The position numbers were made by a program, and so were the translations under genes. The notes beneath the pieces were generated by a model. That model ran no database searches. It was not told the DNA's origin and saw only the letters and a list, made by a program, of their open reading frames with translations. A stretch of 64,000 nucleotides of DNA from an uncultured Duncaniella sp. (GTDB taxonomy: Bacteria > Bacteroidota > Bacteroidia > Bacteroidales > Muribaculaceae), in contig CAJTMH010000002.1 of the NCBI GenBank assembly GCA_910577255.1, positions 1 through 64,000 on the forward strand, read 5' to 3'. Numbering within the stretch: position 1 is the first letter of the stretch; every line of letters starts with the position of its first letter. Shown here piece by piece: positions 1-6,773 of this stretch.

Positions 1-351
1 TTAATAAAAAAGAGCCGAAAGACAAACCTAAGTTCTATCTTTTAGTTTTGCTTTCGCAGAAACCGTCTTGGCCAGGTCCGCTGATTTTATTGACTTCTCG
101 GAATTGACTTGAGGTCTTATTTAAAAGACTCTTGTACTACTTCCATTCTATTGTAATTCTTTCAATGTGCTCCGTTGCTTTCTCGAAGTTTTATCGGAAA
201 ACTTTGCAAAGGTACAACCAATTTTTGATTCCTGCAAATTTTTCGGCAACTTTTTTTCGATTGTTTTCCAGCCGGCCGAACCATCCGATAATCTCAAGCG
301 TTTCAACTTGTCCGCCCCGCCGCTGCGGGGTGTGCTTCTCAAAAGCGAGTG
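1..351 (-). promoter_or_regulatory. Probable rRNA operon leader (16S gene expected left of window)
   Basis: Non-coding on both strands. Read on the minus strand it carries two tandem consensus promoters, then a purine-rich leader with a TTGAAAGAATTACAA-like stretch (about 148-164) and AGTACAAGAG (about 130-140), reminiscent of the antitermination-type leaders before Bacteroidetes 16S genes. A hairpin GTCTT-N6-AAGAC lies at 114-129. No 16S sequence is inside the window, so the rRNA assignment is inference from promoter strength, lack of coding and leader style. Short open frames here (60-90 codons) look spurious. Confidence 0.5.
207..238 (-). promoter_or_regulatory. Bacteroidetes-type promoter, proximal of a tandem pair
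   Basis: On the minus strand: TTTG (rc of 235-238), 20 bases, TACCTTTG (rc of 207-214). This is an exact match to the TTTG-N19/20-TAnnTTTG consensus of the Bacteroidetes primary sigma factor. It points left, out of the window. Confidence 0.65.
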
Positions 352-383
352 CAAAGGTAGACACTTTACCCGAAACCTCCAAA
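352..383 (-). promoter_or_regulatory. Bacteroidetes-type promoter, distal of a tandem pair
   Basis: On the minus strand: TTTG (rc of 380-383), 20 bases, TACCTTTG (rc of 352-359), followed by CACTCGCTTTTGAGAAG. Same boxes and same spacing as the proximal promoter 145 bases further on, so the two were probably selected for strong, stable-RNA-type expression. Confidence 0.65.
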
Positions 384-587
384 TATTCCCGGCTATTTTA
401 ACGCAAATTTAACACTTATCCGCCATACAAGCCAAAACATCGCCTATATCACTCCACAAAACCCTCCAGAAACACCCTCTCCGCACATCCCCCGCACAAC
501 AACAGAAAAATCATCGCATCATCATCGCACCACAAACCGTCACTATATATATTAATACCAATTATACATATCTGGCATTAATAACAA
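384..587. other. Intergenic DNA, no gene recognised
   Basis: AT-rich spacer between the leftward tandem promoters and the end of the fucosidase gene. I see no convincing open frame, RNA gene or repeat here. Confidence 0.5.
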
Positions 588-615
588 GGCCCATCACCTT
601 ATCCGGCAATGGGCC
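588..615 (-). terminator. Candidate terminator of the GH95 gene
   Basis: Inverted repeat GGCCCAT / ATGGGCC with a 14-base loop, about 50 bases past the fucosidase stop. The following minus-strand bases (TTGTTATTAATG) are T-rich but not a clean U tract, so confidence is low. Confidence 0.4.
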
Positions 616-668
616 CTAATATAAATTTAACGCATGGCAGGAGCCTTAAAGACCACTACCCTCGGAAT

Positions 669-3068
669 TTACAGATGGAAGTTTTCTCCCACACCCAGCT
701 GAACCTTGACGGCTACCGGTCCGTCAGCTCCAGGATAGGTTAAATTTGTGGCTCCACCTTTTGGAGAGTTAATGGTGGCCGCAGTCACTCTGCCGTCTTT
801 CCATTCCATATCCACCACAAAACCGCCCCTGGCTCTCAATCCGGTCACTTTGCCATCCTTCCACTCCGCAGGCAGAGCAGGCAAGAGAATTATGGATTCA
901 GGCGTAGACTGAATAAGCATTTCCGCAACTCCGGCTGTACCACCGAAATTACCGTCGATCTGGAATGGAGCATGGGCATCAAGCAGATTAGGATATGTGC
1001 CTCCACCGCTGCGCTTATCTGGGCCCTGGTAATTATCAGGGCTCACATATTGGAGAAGCCGGCGATACATGTGATAGGCTCCATCATTGTCACGCAAGCG
1101 GGCAAGAAGGTTGACGCGCCATCCGGTGCTCCAGCCTGTGGTATTGTCACCTTTTATTTCAAGCGACCTTGCAGCCGCCTTGGCAAGCTCAGGTGTGGTG
1201 TCGACCGATAGATGACGTCCGGGGAAGAGCCCGAACAAATGAGACTGGTGGCGATGCGTCGGATCCTCGTCCTCCCAGTCGTAATACCATTCCTGAAGAT
1301 TACCCTTGTGTCCCACCTTATATGGATGGAGCCGTGGAAGCACTGAATCGACCTCCGCACAGAATGAATCGTCGACACCGAGAGTCAAAGCTGCATCGCG
1401 GGCATCCAACATGCACTGACGCGCCATAGCAAGATCAGCCGCTCCGCCATACATTGTGGCTCCGCAGTAGCCGTCGGGGGTGACATATTTGTTTTCGGGC
1501 GAAGTAGATGGTGAGGTTATCAGATGGCCGTCCTTCTCGATGAGCCAGCCGAGACAAAACTCAGCAGCCCCTTTGAGCACCGGGTAGTACTTCGACAGAT
1601 ACTCCTTATCCCCGGTGAATAGGTAGTGTTCCCAGATATGGGTAGCCACCCATGCGCCACCCATGTTCCAGTTGGCCCACGTCGGATCTCCTTCATTAAG
1701 CCCCACCGGATTAGTCATGGCCCAGATGTCGGAATTATGGCCGAGACACCAGCCTCGGTCCACCCCATAGTAATGGCGAGCCGTCTGCTCGCCGCTACGC
1801 TGCAGATTGCTTATCCAGTTTATCATCGCGGTCTCGTGAAGCTCGCCGAGGCCTGTCACTTCGGCTGGCCAGTAATTCTCCTCCACATTGATATTAGTGG
1901 TGTAGTTGCTGCTCCATGGAGGCAGGATATACTCGTTCCACAGGCCCTGGAGATTGGCCGGTACACCTGGGGTGCGGGAAGAAGCTATGAGCAGATAGCG
2001 TCCATATTGGAAGTACAGTTCCTCAAGGTCGGGATTCGCCTCGCGGAGGTCGGTATAGCGCTTCAGCTGCACATCAGTAGGAAGAGCCGCTATAGAGTCA
2101 GGTGTGGAACCAAGTTCAAGCGACACACGCCCGAACAGAGATGAATAGTCCTCAAGGTGCGACTTCTCGATTTCAGCCACCTCTTTGGAGGCTGCGGCCT
2201 CGATGCGGTTGGCGGCAAGAGTCAGATAGTCGCGTCCCTCCTTTGCCGGATCGCGGTCATATCCGTTGAAACTTGTGACATTGGTGATGTAAAGCGTCAC
2301 ATCCCGCCCTTCGACGTCAATAGTACCGTCAGGGAGCGATGTCACCTTGCCGTCAGGCGCCACAGCCTTGACTATGGTACAGAAACGAGTGCCTCGTTCA
2401 GGGTCGTAACGTAATTTCTCGTCAAATGAAGTATAGCCGGGCAACGAAATCCATGCTGCCTGCCCCACTGAGGTTATCTCGCCATCCTTCGCAGTCACTT
2501 GGTGAGGCAACTGGGAGTCGAGCGACACATTGGCAGAAATCGGCACGTCGCTACGGAGCGTCACCACAATCACAGAGTCAGGAGCCGAAGCAAAATATGT
2601 CGACTCATAGGCTGCACCACCCGCCCTGAAACTGCGCGAAGCTTTGGCATTAGAGATGTCAAGAACACGCATATAGTTCTCGACCTCCTCGGGGATGTTC
2701 TTATATTTTATGACGAGTGAACCGAGCGGTTGGTAGTTCTCGCTGTAATGCCCTTGCACCTTGCGGTGAAGCGAATCGGCTGCGCGATAGTCCTCACGGT
2801 CAAGTGCGGCACGGATCTCGGGAATGGCTTTATAGGCATCAGGGGTCGTCACCCCTTTCTCAGGTTCCCCGGTCCAAAGAGTTATATCATTGAGCGAAAT
2901 CCGCTCCTCCTTGACGCCGCCATATAGGATAGCACCGATATTGCCGTTGCCTATCACCAATGCCTCCTCGAAAAATTCAGCAGGGCGGTCATACTTCAGC
3001 ACGAGGGGCTGCGCCATCGCCACCGCCGGAATCACCAGCGAGGCAGCTGCATACAGTAAACGTTTCAT
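669..3068 (-). CDS. Secreted alpha-L-fucosidase, glycoside hydrolase family 95
   Basis: Hydrolyses terminal alpha-1,2-linked (or related) fucose from host or dietary glycans by the inverting GH95 mechanism. 799 aa, the usual GH95 length. The start is set at the ATG that opens a signal peptide (KRLLYAAASLVIPAVAMAQ); an upstream GTG in frame would put 27 aa ahead of it. GH95 landmarks are all present: NIN (Asn392, Asn394, matching the Asn pair that activates water in the Bifidobacterium enzyme AfcA), SPEN with Glu525 as likely general acid, the HRHQSHLFGLFPG loop, and QIDGNFGG with Asp705. The gene stands alone, but fucP and fkp are 16 kb away, giving a release-import-activation set. Periplasmic or surface location is inferred from the signal peptide. 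Fucose versus galactose specificity cannot be read from sequence alone. Confidence 0.92.
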   Translation of the reverse strand: MKRLLYAAASLVIPAVAMAQPLVLKYDRPAEFFEEALVIGNGNIGAILYGGVKEERISLNDITLWTGEPEKGVTTPDAYKAIPEIRAALDREDYRAADSLHRKVQGHYSENYQPLGSLVIKYKNIPEEVENYMRVLDISNAKASRSFRAGGAAYESTYFASAPDSVIVVTLRSDVPISANVSLDSQLPHQVTAKDGEITSVGQAAWISLPGYTSFDEKLRYDPERGTRFCTIVKAVAPDGKVTSLPDGTIDVEGRDVTLYITNVTSFNGYDRDPAKEGRDYLTLAANRIEAAASKEVAEIEKSHLEDYSSLFGRVSLELGSTPDSIAALPTDVQLKRYTDLREANPDLEELYFQYGRYLLIASSRTPGVPANLQGLWNEYILPPWSSNYTTNINVEENYWPAEVTGLGELHETAMINWISNLQRSGEQTARHYYGVDRGWCLGHNSDIWAMTNPVGLNEGDPTWANWNMGGAWVATHIWEHYLFTGDKEYLSKYYPVLKGAAEFCLGWLIEKDGHLITSPSTSPENKYVTPDGYCGATMYGGAADLAMARQCMLDARDAALTLGVDDSFCAEVDSVLPRLHPYKVGHKGNLQEWYYDWEDEDPTHRHQSHLFGLFPGRHLSVDTTPELAKAAARSLEIKGDNTTGWSTGWRVNLLARLRDNDGAYHMYRRLLQYVSPDNYQGPDKRSGGGTYPNLLDAHAPFQIDGNFGGTAGVAEMLIQSTPESIILLPALPAEWKDGKVTGLRARGGFVVDMEWKDGRVTAATINSPKGGATNLTYPGADGPVAVKVQLGVGENFHL

Positions 3069-3161
3069 GGCAATGTAATTTCTGGAAATGTTAGGTAAAA
3101 CTATATTATATAATAATGTGGCGCTACGGCAATCAGGCCGTGGCGCCACATCAAGTAATGT

Positions 3162-4265
3162 CTATACATTGAAGAGGAAGTGCATGATATCACCATCCTG
3201 CACCACATAATTCTTGCCCTCTATCGCCATCTTACCGGCATCGCGGACAGCGCTCTCGCTGCCGAGGGTCACATAGTCGTCATATTTGATGACTTCGGCA
3301 CGGATGAACCCCTTCTCGAAATCAGTATGGATGACACCTGCACACTGCGGAGCCTTGCTTCCACGCATGAAAGTCCAGGCCCTCACTTCGTCGGCACCGG
3401 CAGTGAAGAATGTCTGGAGGTTGAGCAGCGCGTAAGCCGCACGTATCAAGCGGGCCACGCCTGATTCCTCAAGTCCTATTTCGGCAAGGAATTCCTGACG
3501 CTCCTCAAATGTGTCGAGTTCGGCAATCTCGCTCTCGGTCTGGGCAGCCACTATGAGAAGCTGTGCATCCTCATCCTTGATGGCTTCCTTCACGGCCTCA
3601 ACATGTTTATTGCCGTCGACAGCCGAAGCGTCGTCAACGTTGCAAACATAGAGCACAGGCTTGTTGGTGAGCAGGAAGAGGTCGCGGGCAAATTTCTGCT
3701 CGTCGACAGTCTCGAGGGTCACCGTACGTGCCGGTTTGCCCTGCACGAGTGCTTCCTGGAATTTTTTCAATACCTCATACTGCATTTTGGCCACCTTGTC
3801 GCCACCAGTCTGCGCCTGCTTCTGGGTCTTGGCTATTCGGCTCTCCACGGTCTCGAGGTCCTTAAGCTGGAGTTCGTAGTCAATAATCTCCTTGTCGCGC
3901 ACCGGATCCACAGTGTTGTGCACATGGGTCACATTGTCATCCTCGAAGCAGCGGAGCACGTGGAGGATGGCGTCAGTCTCGCGTATATTGGCAAGGAACT
4001 TGTTACCCAGGCCCTCACCCTTGCTCGCGCCCTGCACAAGGCCGGCAATATCGACGATTTCTACCGTGGCCGGCACAATGCTTTTGGGATTGCACATCTC
4101 CACAAGCTTGTTGAGCCGGGCATCAGGCACAGTGATGACACCGACGTTAGGCTCGATGGTGCAGAATGGGAAATTGGCCGACTGGGCCTTTGCGTTGGAG
4201 AGACAGTTGAAAAGAGTGGATTTGCCCACGTTAGGGAGCCCCACAATACCACATTGGAGTGCCAT
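3162..4265 (-). CDS. ychF: Ribosome-binding ATPase YchF (Obg/OLA1 family)
   Basis: Cytosolic P-loop NTPase of the Obg group that prefers ATP and associates with ribosomes. 367 aa, full length for the family. The G1 loop GLPNVGKS is at residues 8-15, the switch region DIAGLVQGASKGEGLGNKFL follows (DIAGL being the G3 motif), and a C-terminal TGS-like domain ends in VVQDGDIMHFLFNV, the typical YchF tail. It has its own -7-like box upstream at 4318-4325. The fucosidase start lies 93 bases downstream on the same strand, so read-through is possible but functionally unrelated. Confidence 0.96.
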   Translation of the reverse strand: MALQCGIVGLPNVGKSTLFNCLSNAKAQSANFPFCTIEPNVGVITVPDARLNKLVEMCNPKSIVPATVEIVDIAGLVQGASKGEGLGNKFLANIRETDAILHVLRCFEDDNVTHVHNTVDPVRDKEIIDYELQLKDLETVESRIAKTQKQAQTGGDKVAKMQYEVLKKFQEALVQGKPARTVTLETVDEQKFARDLFLLTNKPVLYVCNVDDASAVDGNKHVEAVKEAIKDEDAQLLIVAAQTESEIAELDTFEERQEFLAEIGLEESGVARLIRAAYALLNLQTFFTAGADEVRAWTFMRGSKAPQCAGVIHTDFEKGFIRAEVIKYDDYVTLGSESAVRDAGKMAIEGKNYVVQDGDIMHFLFNV

Positions 4266-4317
4266 GGATATATCTTATTATTTTTATTCTGAGTGATTGG
4301 TTTACTGATAATTTCCG

Positions 4318-4325
4318 CAAAGTTA
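4318..4325 (-). promoter_or_regulatory. -7 box of ychF promoter
   Basis: TAACTTTG on the minus strand, 53 bases before the ychF ATG. No good TTG box is seen at the expected distance. Confidence 0.45.
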
Positions 4326-4393
4326 GCGATTTTTTGTCATTCGGGCGCATTATGTCCGTAAAAAACAGAGCCTCACATCATGCCACATGGTCA

Positions 4394-4771
4394 TCACACC
4401 GACACCTCGATGTCAATGCCACCCCAATGGCGTATCATATCGGCGCGCACCTTCTCAGCCACACCTGACACGCTCCAGTCCATAGGATAATGGCGGCAAC
4501 CGGCCTCCTGTGCCAGACGAGCACCCTCTTTCATATCGGTGGAGCAAAACGCCACACGGCACCTGAGCGCCCGGTAAAGCCTCACTGTCTCACGACCGAC
4601 ACCATCCGTCACACACCCACCTGTCACCAACACACGCTTACCGGCAAATGCACTGCCATCAAAACCGGCCTCGAACCTTACCGACACTTTAGCGCCGCCT
4701 GACGAGGAGCCGTGACCCATCCGCCCGGAGCGGTATTCCTCCATTTTCTTTTCCAGATAATTGTCAGCCAT
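4394..4771 (-). CDS. Short SDR-like (Rossmann-fold) protein, possibly truncated
   Basis: 125 aa. The N-terminal MADNYLEKKMEEYRSG stretch is followed by KRVLVTGGCVTDGVGRETVRL, which resembles the TGxxxGxG nucleotide-binding loop of short-chain dehydrogenases, then a second beta strand (CRVAFCSTD) and an acidic-basic helix. The protein stops at IDIEVSV, about where the NNAG strand of a full SDR would begin, so the catalytic Ser-Tyr-Lys part is absent. From memory, longer Bacteroides SDRs share this N-terminus; that is not checked. It may be a decayed dehydrogenase or a small nucleotide-binding protein. No obvious remainder of an SDR follows in the 128 bases before ychF. Confidence 0.65.
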   Translation of the reverse strand: MADNYLEKKMEEYRSGRMGHGSSSGGAKVSVRFEAGFDGSAFAGKRVLVTGGCVTDGVGRETVRLYRALRCRVAFCSTDMKEGARLAQEAGCRHYPMDWSVSGVAEKVRADMIRHWGGIDIEVSV

Positions 4772-4884
4772 CTAAGTCATATTTTTACTGCAAAAATACG
4801 CAAAATTAACCGTCATCCCAACAATCATTCCACTCCTTGCTGCAAAGAAGCGTAAAATCAGGCTACGATATTGAATTTTTTGAG

Positions 4885-4892
4885 TAATTTTG
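4885..4892 (+). promoter_or_regulatory. -7 box before the BASS transporter
   Basis: TAATTTTG, 22 bases before the transporter ATG. No TTG at 19-21 bases upstream, so the promoter is only partly supported. Confidence 0.45.
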
Positions 4893-4914
4893 CGGGATTT
4901 TTCAATTCTACGAC

Positions 4915-5850
4915 ATGAGTTTCTCTACTTTTCGTCAACGCATCAAGCCCTGGATGCTTCCGATAGCAATGCTGGGCGGACTTCTGTTCCACAATTTCAT
5001 TGATTCCATAGCATTTCTGGCGCCCTATCTCATCTTTGTGATGCTCCTTATCACCTTCTGCCGAGTCAGGCCGAGCGAATTCAAGGTCACCTACCTTTCC
5101 TATGGGCTGCTCACAGTGCAGGTAATAGGATCTCTTCTGGTCTATTTCTGCCTACTGCCAATGGGTGCCGACATAGCCGAGGGCGCATTCATCTGCATAT
5201 TCTGCCCTACGGCCACAGCAGCGCCGGTAATCACCGGAATGCTTGGAGGCAGTGTCCCGAGACTCGCCACATTCTCTATCATCTCCAACATCACGGTTGC
5301 TTTCCTGGCCCCTATCCTCTTCACCATCATGGGGAGCGAGGCCCAGATTCCGTTCATGGAATCCTTGCAGCTCATAGCCGTCAAGGTCGTACCGCTCATC
5401 GTGCTTCCTCTGGCCGTGGCACTCATAATGCTCCGCGTAACCCCGAAAGTCCACCGCGCCATCGCCAACCATCAGTCGCTGTCGTTCTACATCTGGGCTG
5501 TGTCACTGTTCATAGTCGTAGGTCGCGCCGTCAGCTTCATCATGAGCGAGCCGGCCGACATGGTGCCCGAGATGCTTTGGCTGGCGCTCTTCTCAGGAAT
5601 AGTGTGCTGTGCGCAGTTCTACATCGGACGCAAGATCGGGGGACGCTGCGGCGACAAGATAGCCGGTGCACAGGGTCTCGGCCAAAAGAATACCGTGCTG
5701 GCCATCTGGATGGCTCTGACCTACCTTCACCCCATCTCTTCAGTAGCCCCGGCCGCTTATGTGGCCTGGCAGAACACCATCAATTCAGCCCAACTCTATT
5801 TCAAGGCCAAGCGTGACGCAAGCCAACTAAACGCCGGGCGGAAAAACTAA
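4915..5850 (+). CDS. Bile acid:sodium symporter (BASS) family transporter
   Basis: 311 aa inner-membrane protein with about nine to ten hydrophobic segments. Family signs are the PTATAAPVITGMLGG segment (around residues 101-115), which matches the conserved helix 4 region of BASS proteins, and the late GQKNTVLAIWMALTYLHP segment resembling the second crossover helix with its conserved Glu/Gln-Asn patch. BASS members move organic anions such as pantoate, pyruvate or bile acids with Na+; the substrate here is unknown. The next gene, a Crp/Fnr regulator, lies 111 bases downstream on the same strand and could be co-transcribed. Confidence 0.85.
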   Translation: MSFSTFRQRIKPWMLPIAMLGGLLFHNFIDSIAFLAPYLIFVMLLITFCRVRPSEFKVTYLSYGLLTVQVIGSLLVYFCLLPMGADIAEGAFICIFCPTATAAPVITGMLGGSVPRLATFSIISNITVAFLAPILFTIMGSEAQIPFMESLQLIAVKVVPLIVLPLAVALIMLRVTPKVHRAIANHQSLSFYIWAVSLFIVVGRAVSFIMSEPADMVPEMLWLALFSGIVCCAQFYIGRKIGGRCGDKIAGAQGLGQKNTVLAIWMALTYLHPISSVAPAAYVAWQNTINSAQLYFKAKRDASQLNAGRKN

Positions 5851-5961
5851 AATATCACAAACAACGTTAATTATACAAAGGGCGACGCCAATCCGGACCC
5901 GACTTGACTATCCGGCCGCGCACACCCCCATCATCAATTCTTAGACTTTAGACATAACGAC

Positions 5962-6654
5962 ATGGCACTCAACAGCATGTATGAACAACTGATGGGGCTC
6001 CCCCTATTCAACGGGGTGAGTTACAACCGCATCTCCGAGATAGTAGGCAACACAAAGCTCGCCTTTCTGAAGTATCTCCCAAACGAGCGTATTGTCAACG
6101 CCGGAGATCCATGCACACATCTGATGTTTGTGATAGGCGGCAACGTGCAGCTGAGCATACAGAATCAGAATGACCGCTTCCGCGTCACCCAGACCATAGG
6201 GGCACCTTCGGTCATCTCGCCTGACTTCCTTTTCGGACGCAACACACTCTTTCCCGCCACCGTGACCGCTGTGGACACAGTGTCGCTTATGCAGATTTCC
6301 AAGAACGATTTCATATCCATAGTCCAGACGGACGAAGTGTGTCTCTACAACTACCTCAACTACATTTCGACCAACGCGCAGAAAGCCGTCGACGGAGTGA
6401 TAGCCCTCACCTCTGGCTCACTCGAGGAGCGCATCGCCTTCTGGATCATAGCGCTGACCCAGCGTGACGCCGTCAACATCACCCTGTCATGCCGTCAGCG
6501 CGACATGTACACACTTTTCGGAGTTCAGCGATCGTCATTCATCAGCACGCTCGACAGTATGAAGGAGCGCGGGCTTATCGATTACACATCGTCGGAAATC
6601 AGAGTCATCTCGCGTCGCGACCTGCGCTCGCTCCTGCTAAAAATCCCTGACTGA
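5962..6654 (+). CDS. Crp/Fnr family transcriptional regulator
   Basis: 230 aa. An N-terminal cyclic-nucleotide-binding-like beta roll (about residues 15-120, MFVIGGNVQLSI in the middle) is followed by the dimer helix and a C-terminal winged helix (about 150-225, RDMYTLFGVQRSSFISTLDSMKERGLIDY) as recognition unit. There is no FNR-type four-cysteine N-terminus, so an iron-sulfur sensor is unlikely; the canonical cAMP pocket residues are not obvious either. Ligand and targets are unknown. A strong bidirectional terminator follows. Confidence 0.9.
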   Translation: MALNSMYEQLMGLPLFNGVSYNRISEIVGNTKLAFLKYLPNERIVNAGDPCTHLMFVIGGNVQLSIQNQNDRFRVTQTIGAPSVISPDFLFGRNTLFPATVTAVDTVSLMQISKNDFISIVQTDEVCLYNYLNYISTNAQKAVDGVIALTSGSLEERIAFWIIALTQRDAVNITLSCRQRDMYTLFGVQRSSFISTLDSMKERGLIDYTSSEIRVISRRDLRSLLLKIPD

Positions 6655-6699
6655 CCGGGAGGTCTCCAATCCCGGATATGCTTTTCGGCCATGACATAA

Positions 6700-6745
6700 A
6701 AGAAACGAGGTAATGCATCACAGTAGCTGCATTACCTCGTTTCTT
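6700..6745. terminator. Bidirectional intrinsic terminator
   Basis: Perfect 18-bp stem (AAGAAACGAGGTAATGCA and its complement) with a 10-base loop, A-rich before and T-rich after, between the convergent Crp/Fnr and Ca2+ ATPase genes. It can serve both. Confidence 0.85.
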
Positions 6746-6773
6746 ATATCATTTCAAGCCAGTGTACCACACA

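Noticed and set aside
132..412. Overlapping short open frames of 60-90 codons on both strands
   Set aside because: They cover two consensus promoters and a leader-like region; residue composition is not protein-like.
1626..2144. 172-codon open frame on the plus strand
   Set aside because: Antisense to the GH95 catalytic domain; no recognisable protein features.
3603..4292. 229-codon open frame on the plus strand
   Set aside because: Lies entirely antisense to ychF, which has all its GTPase motifs.
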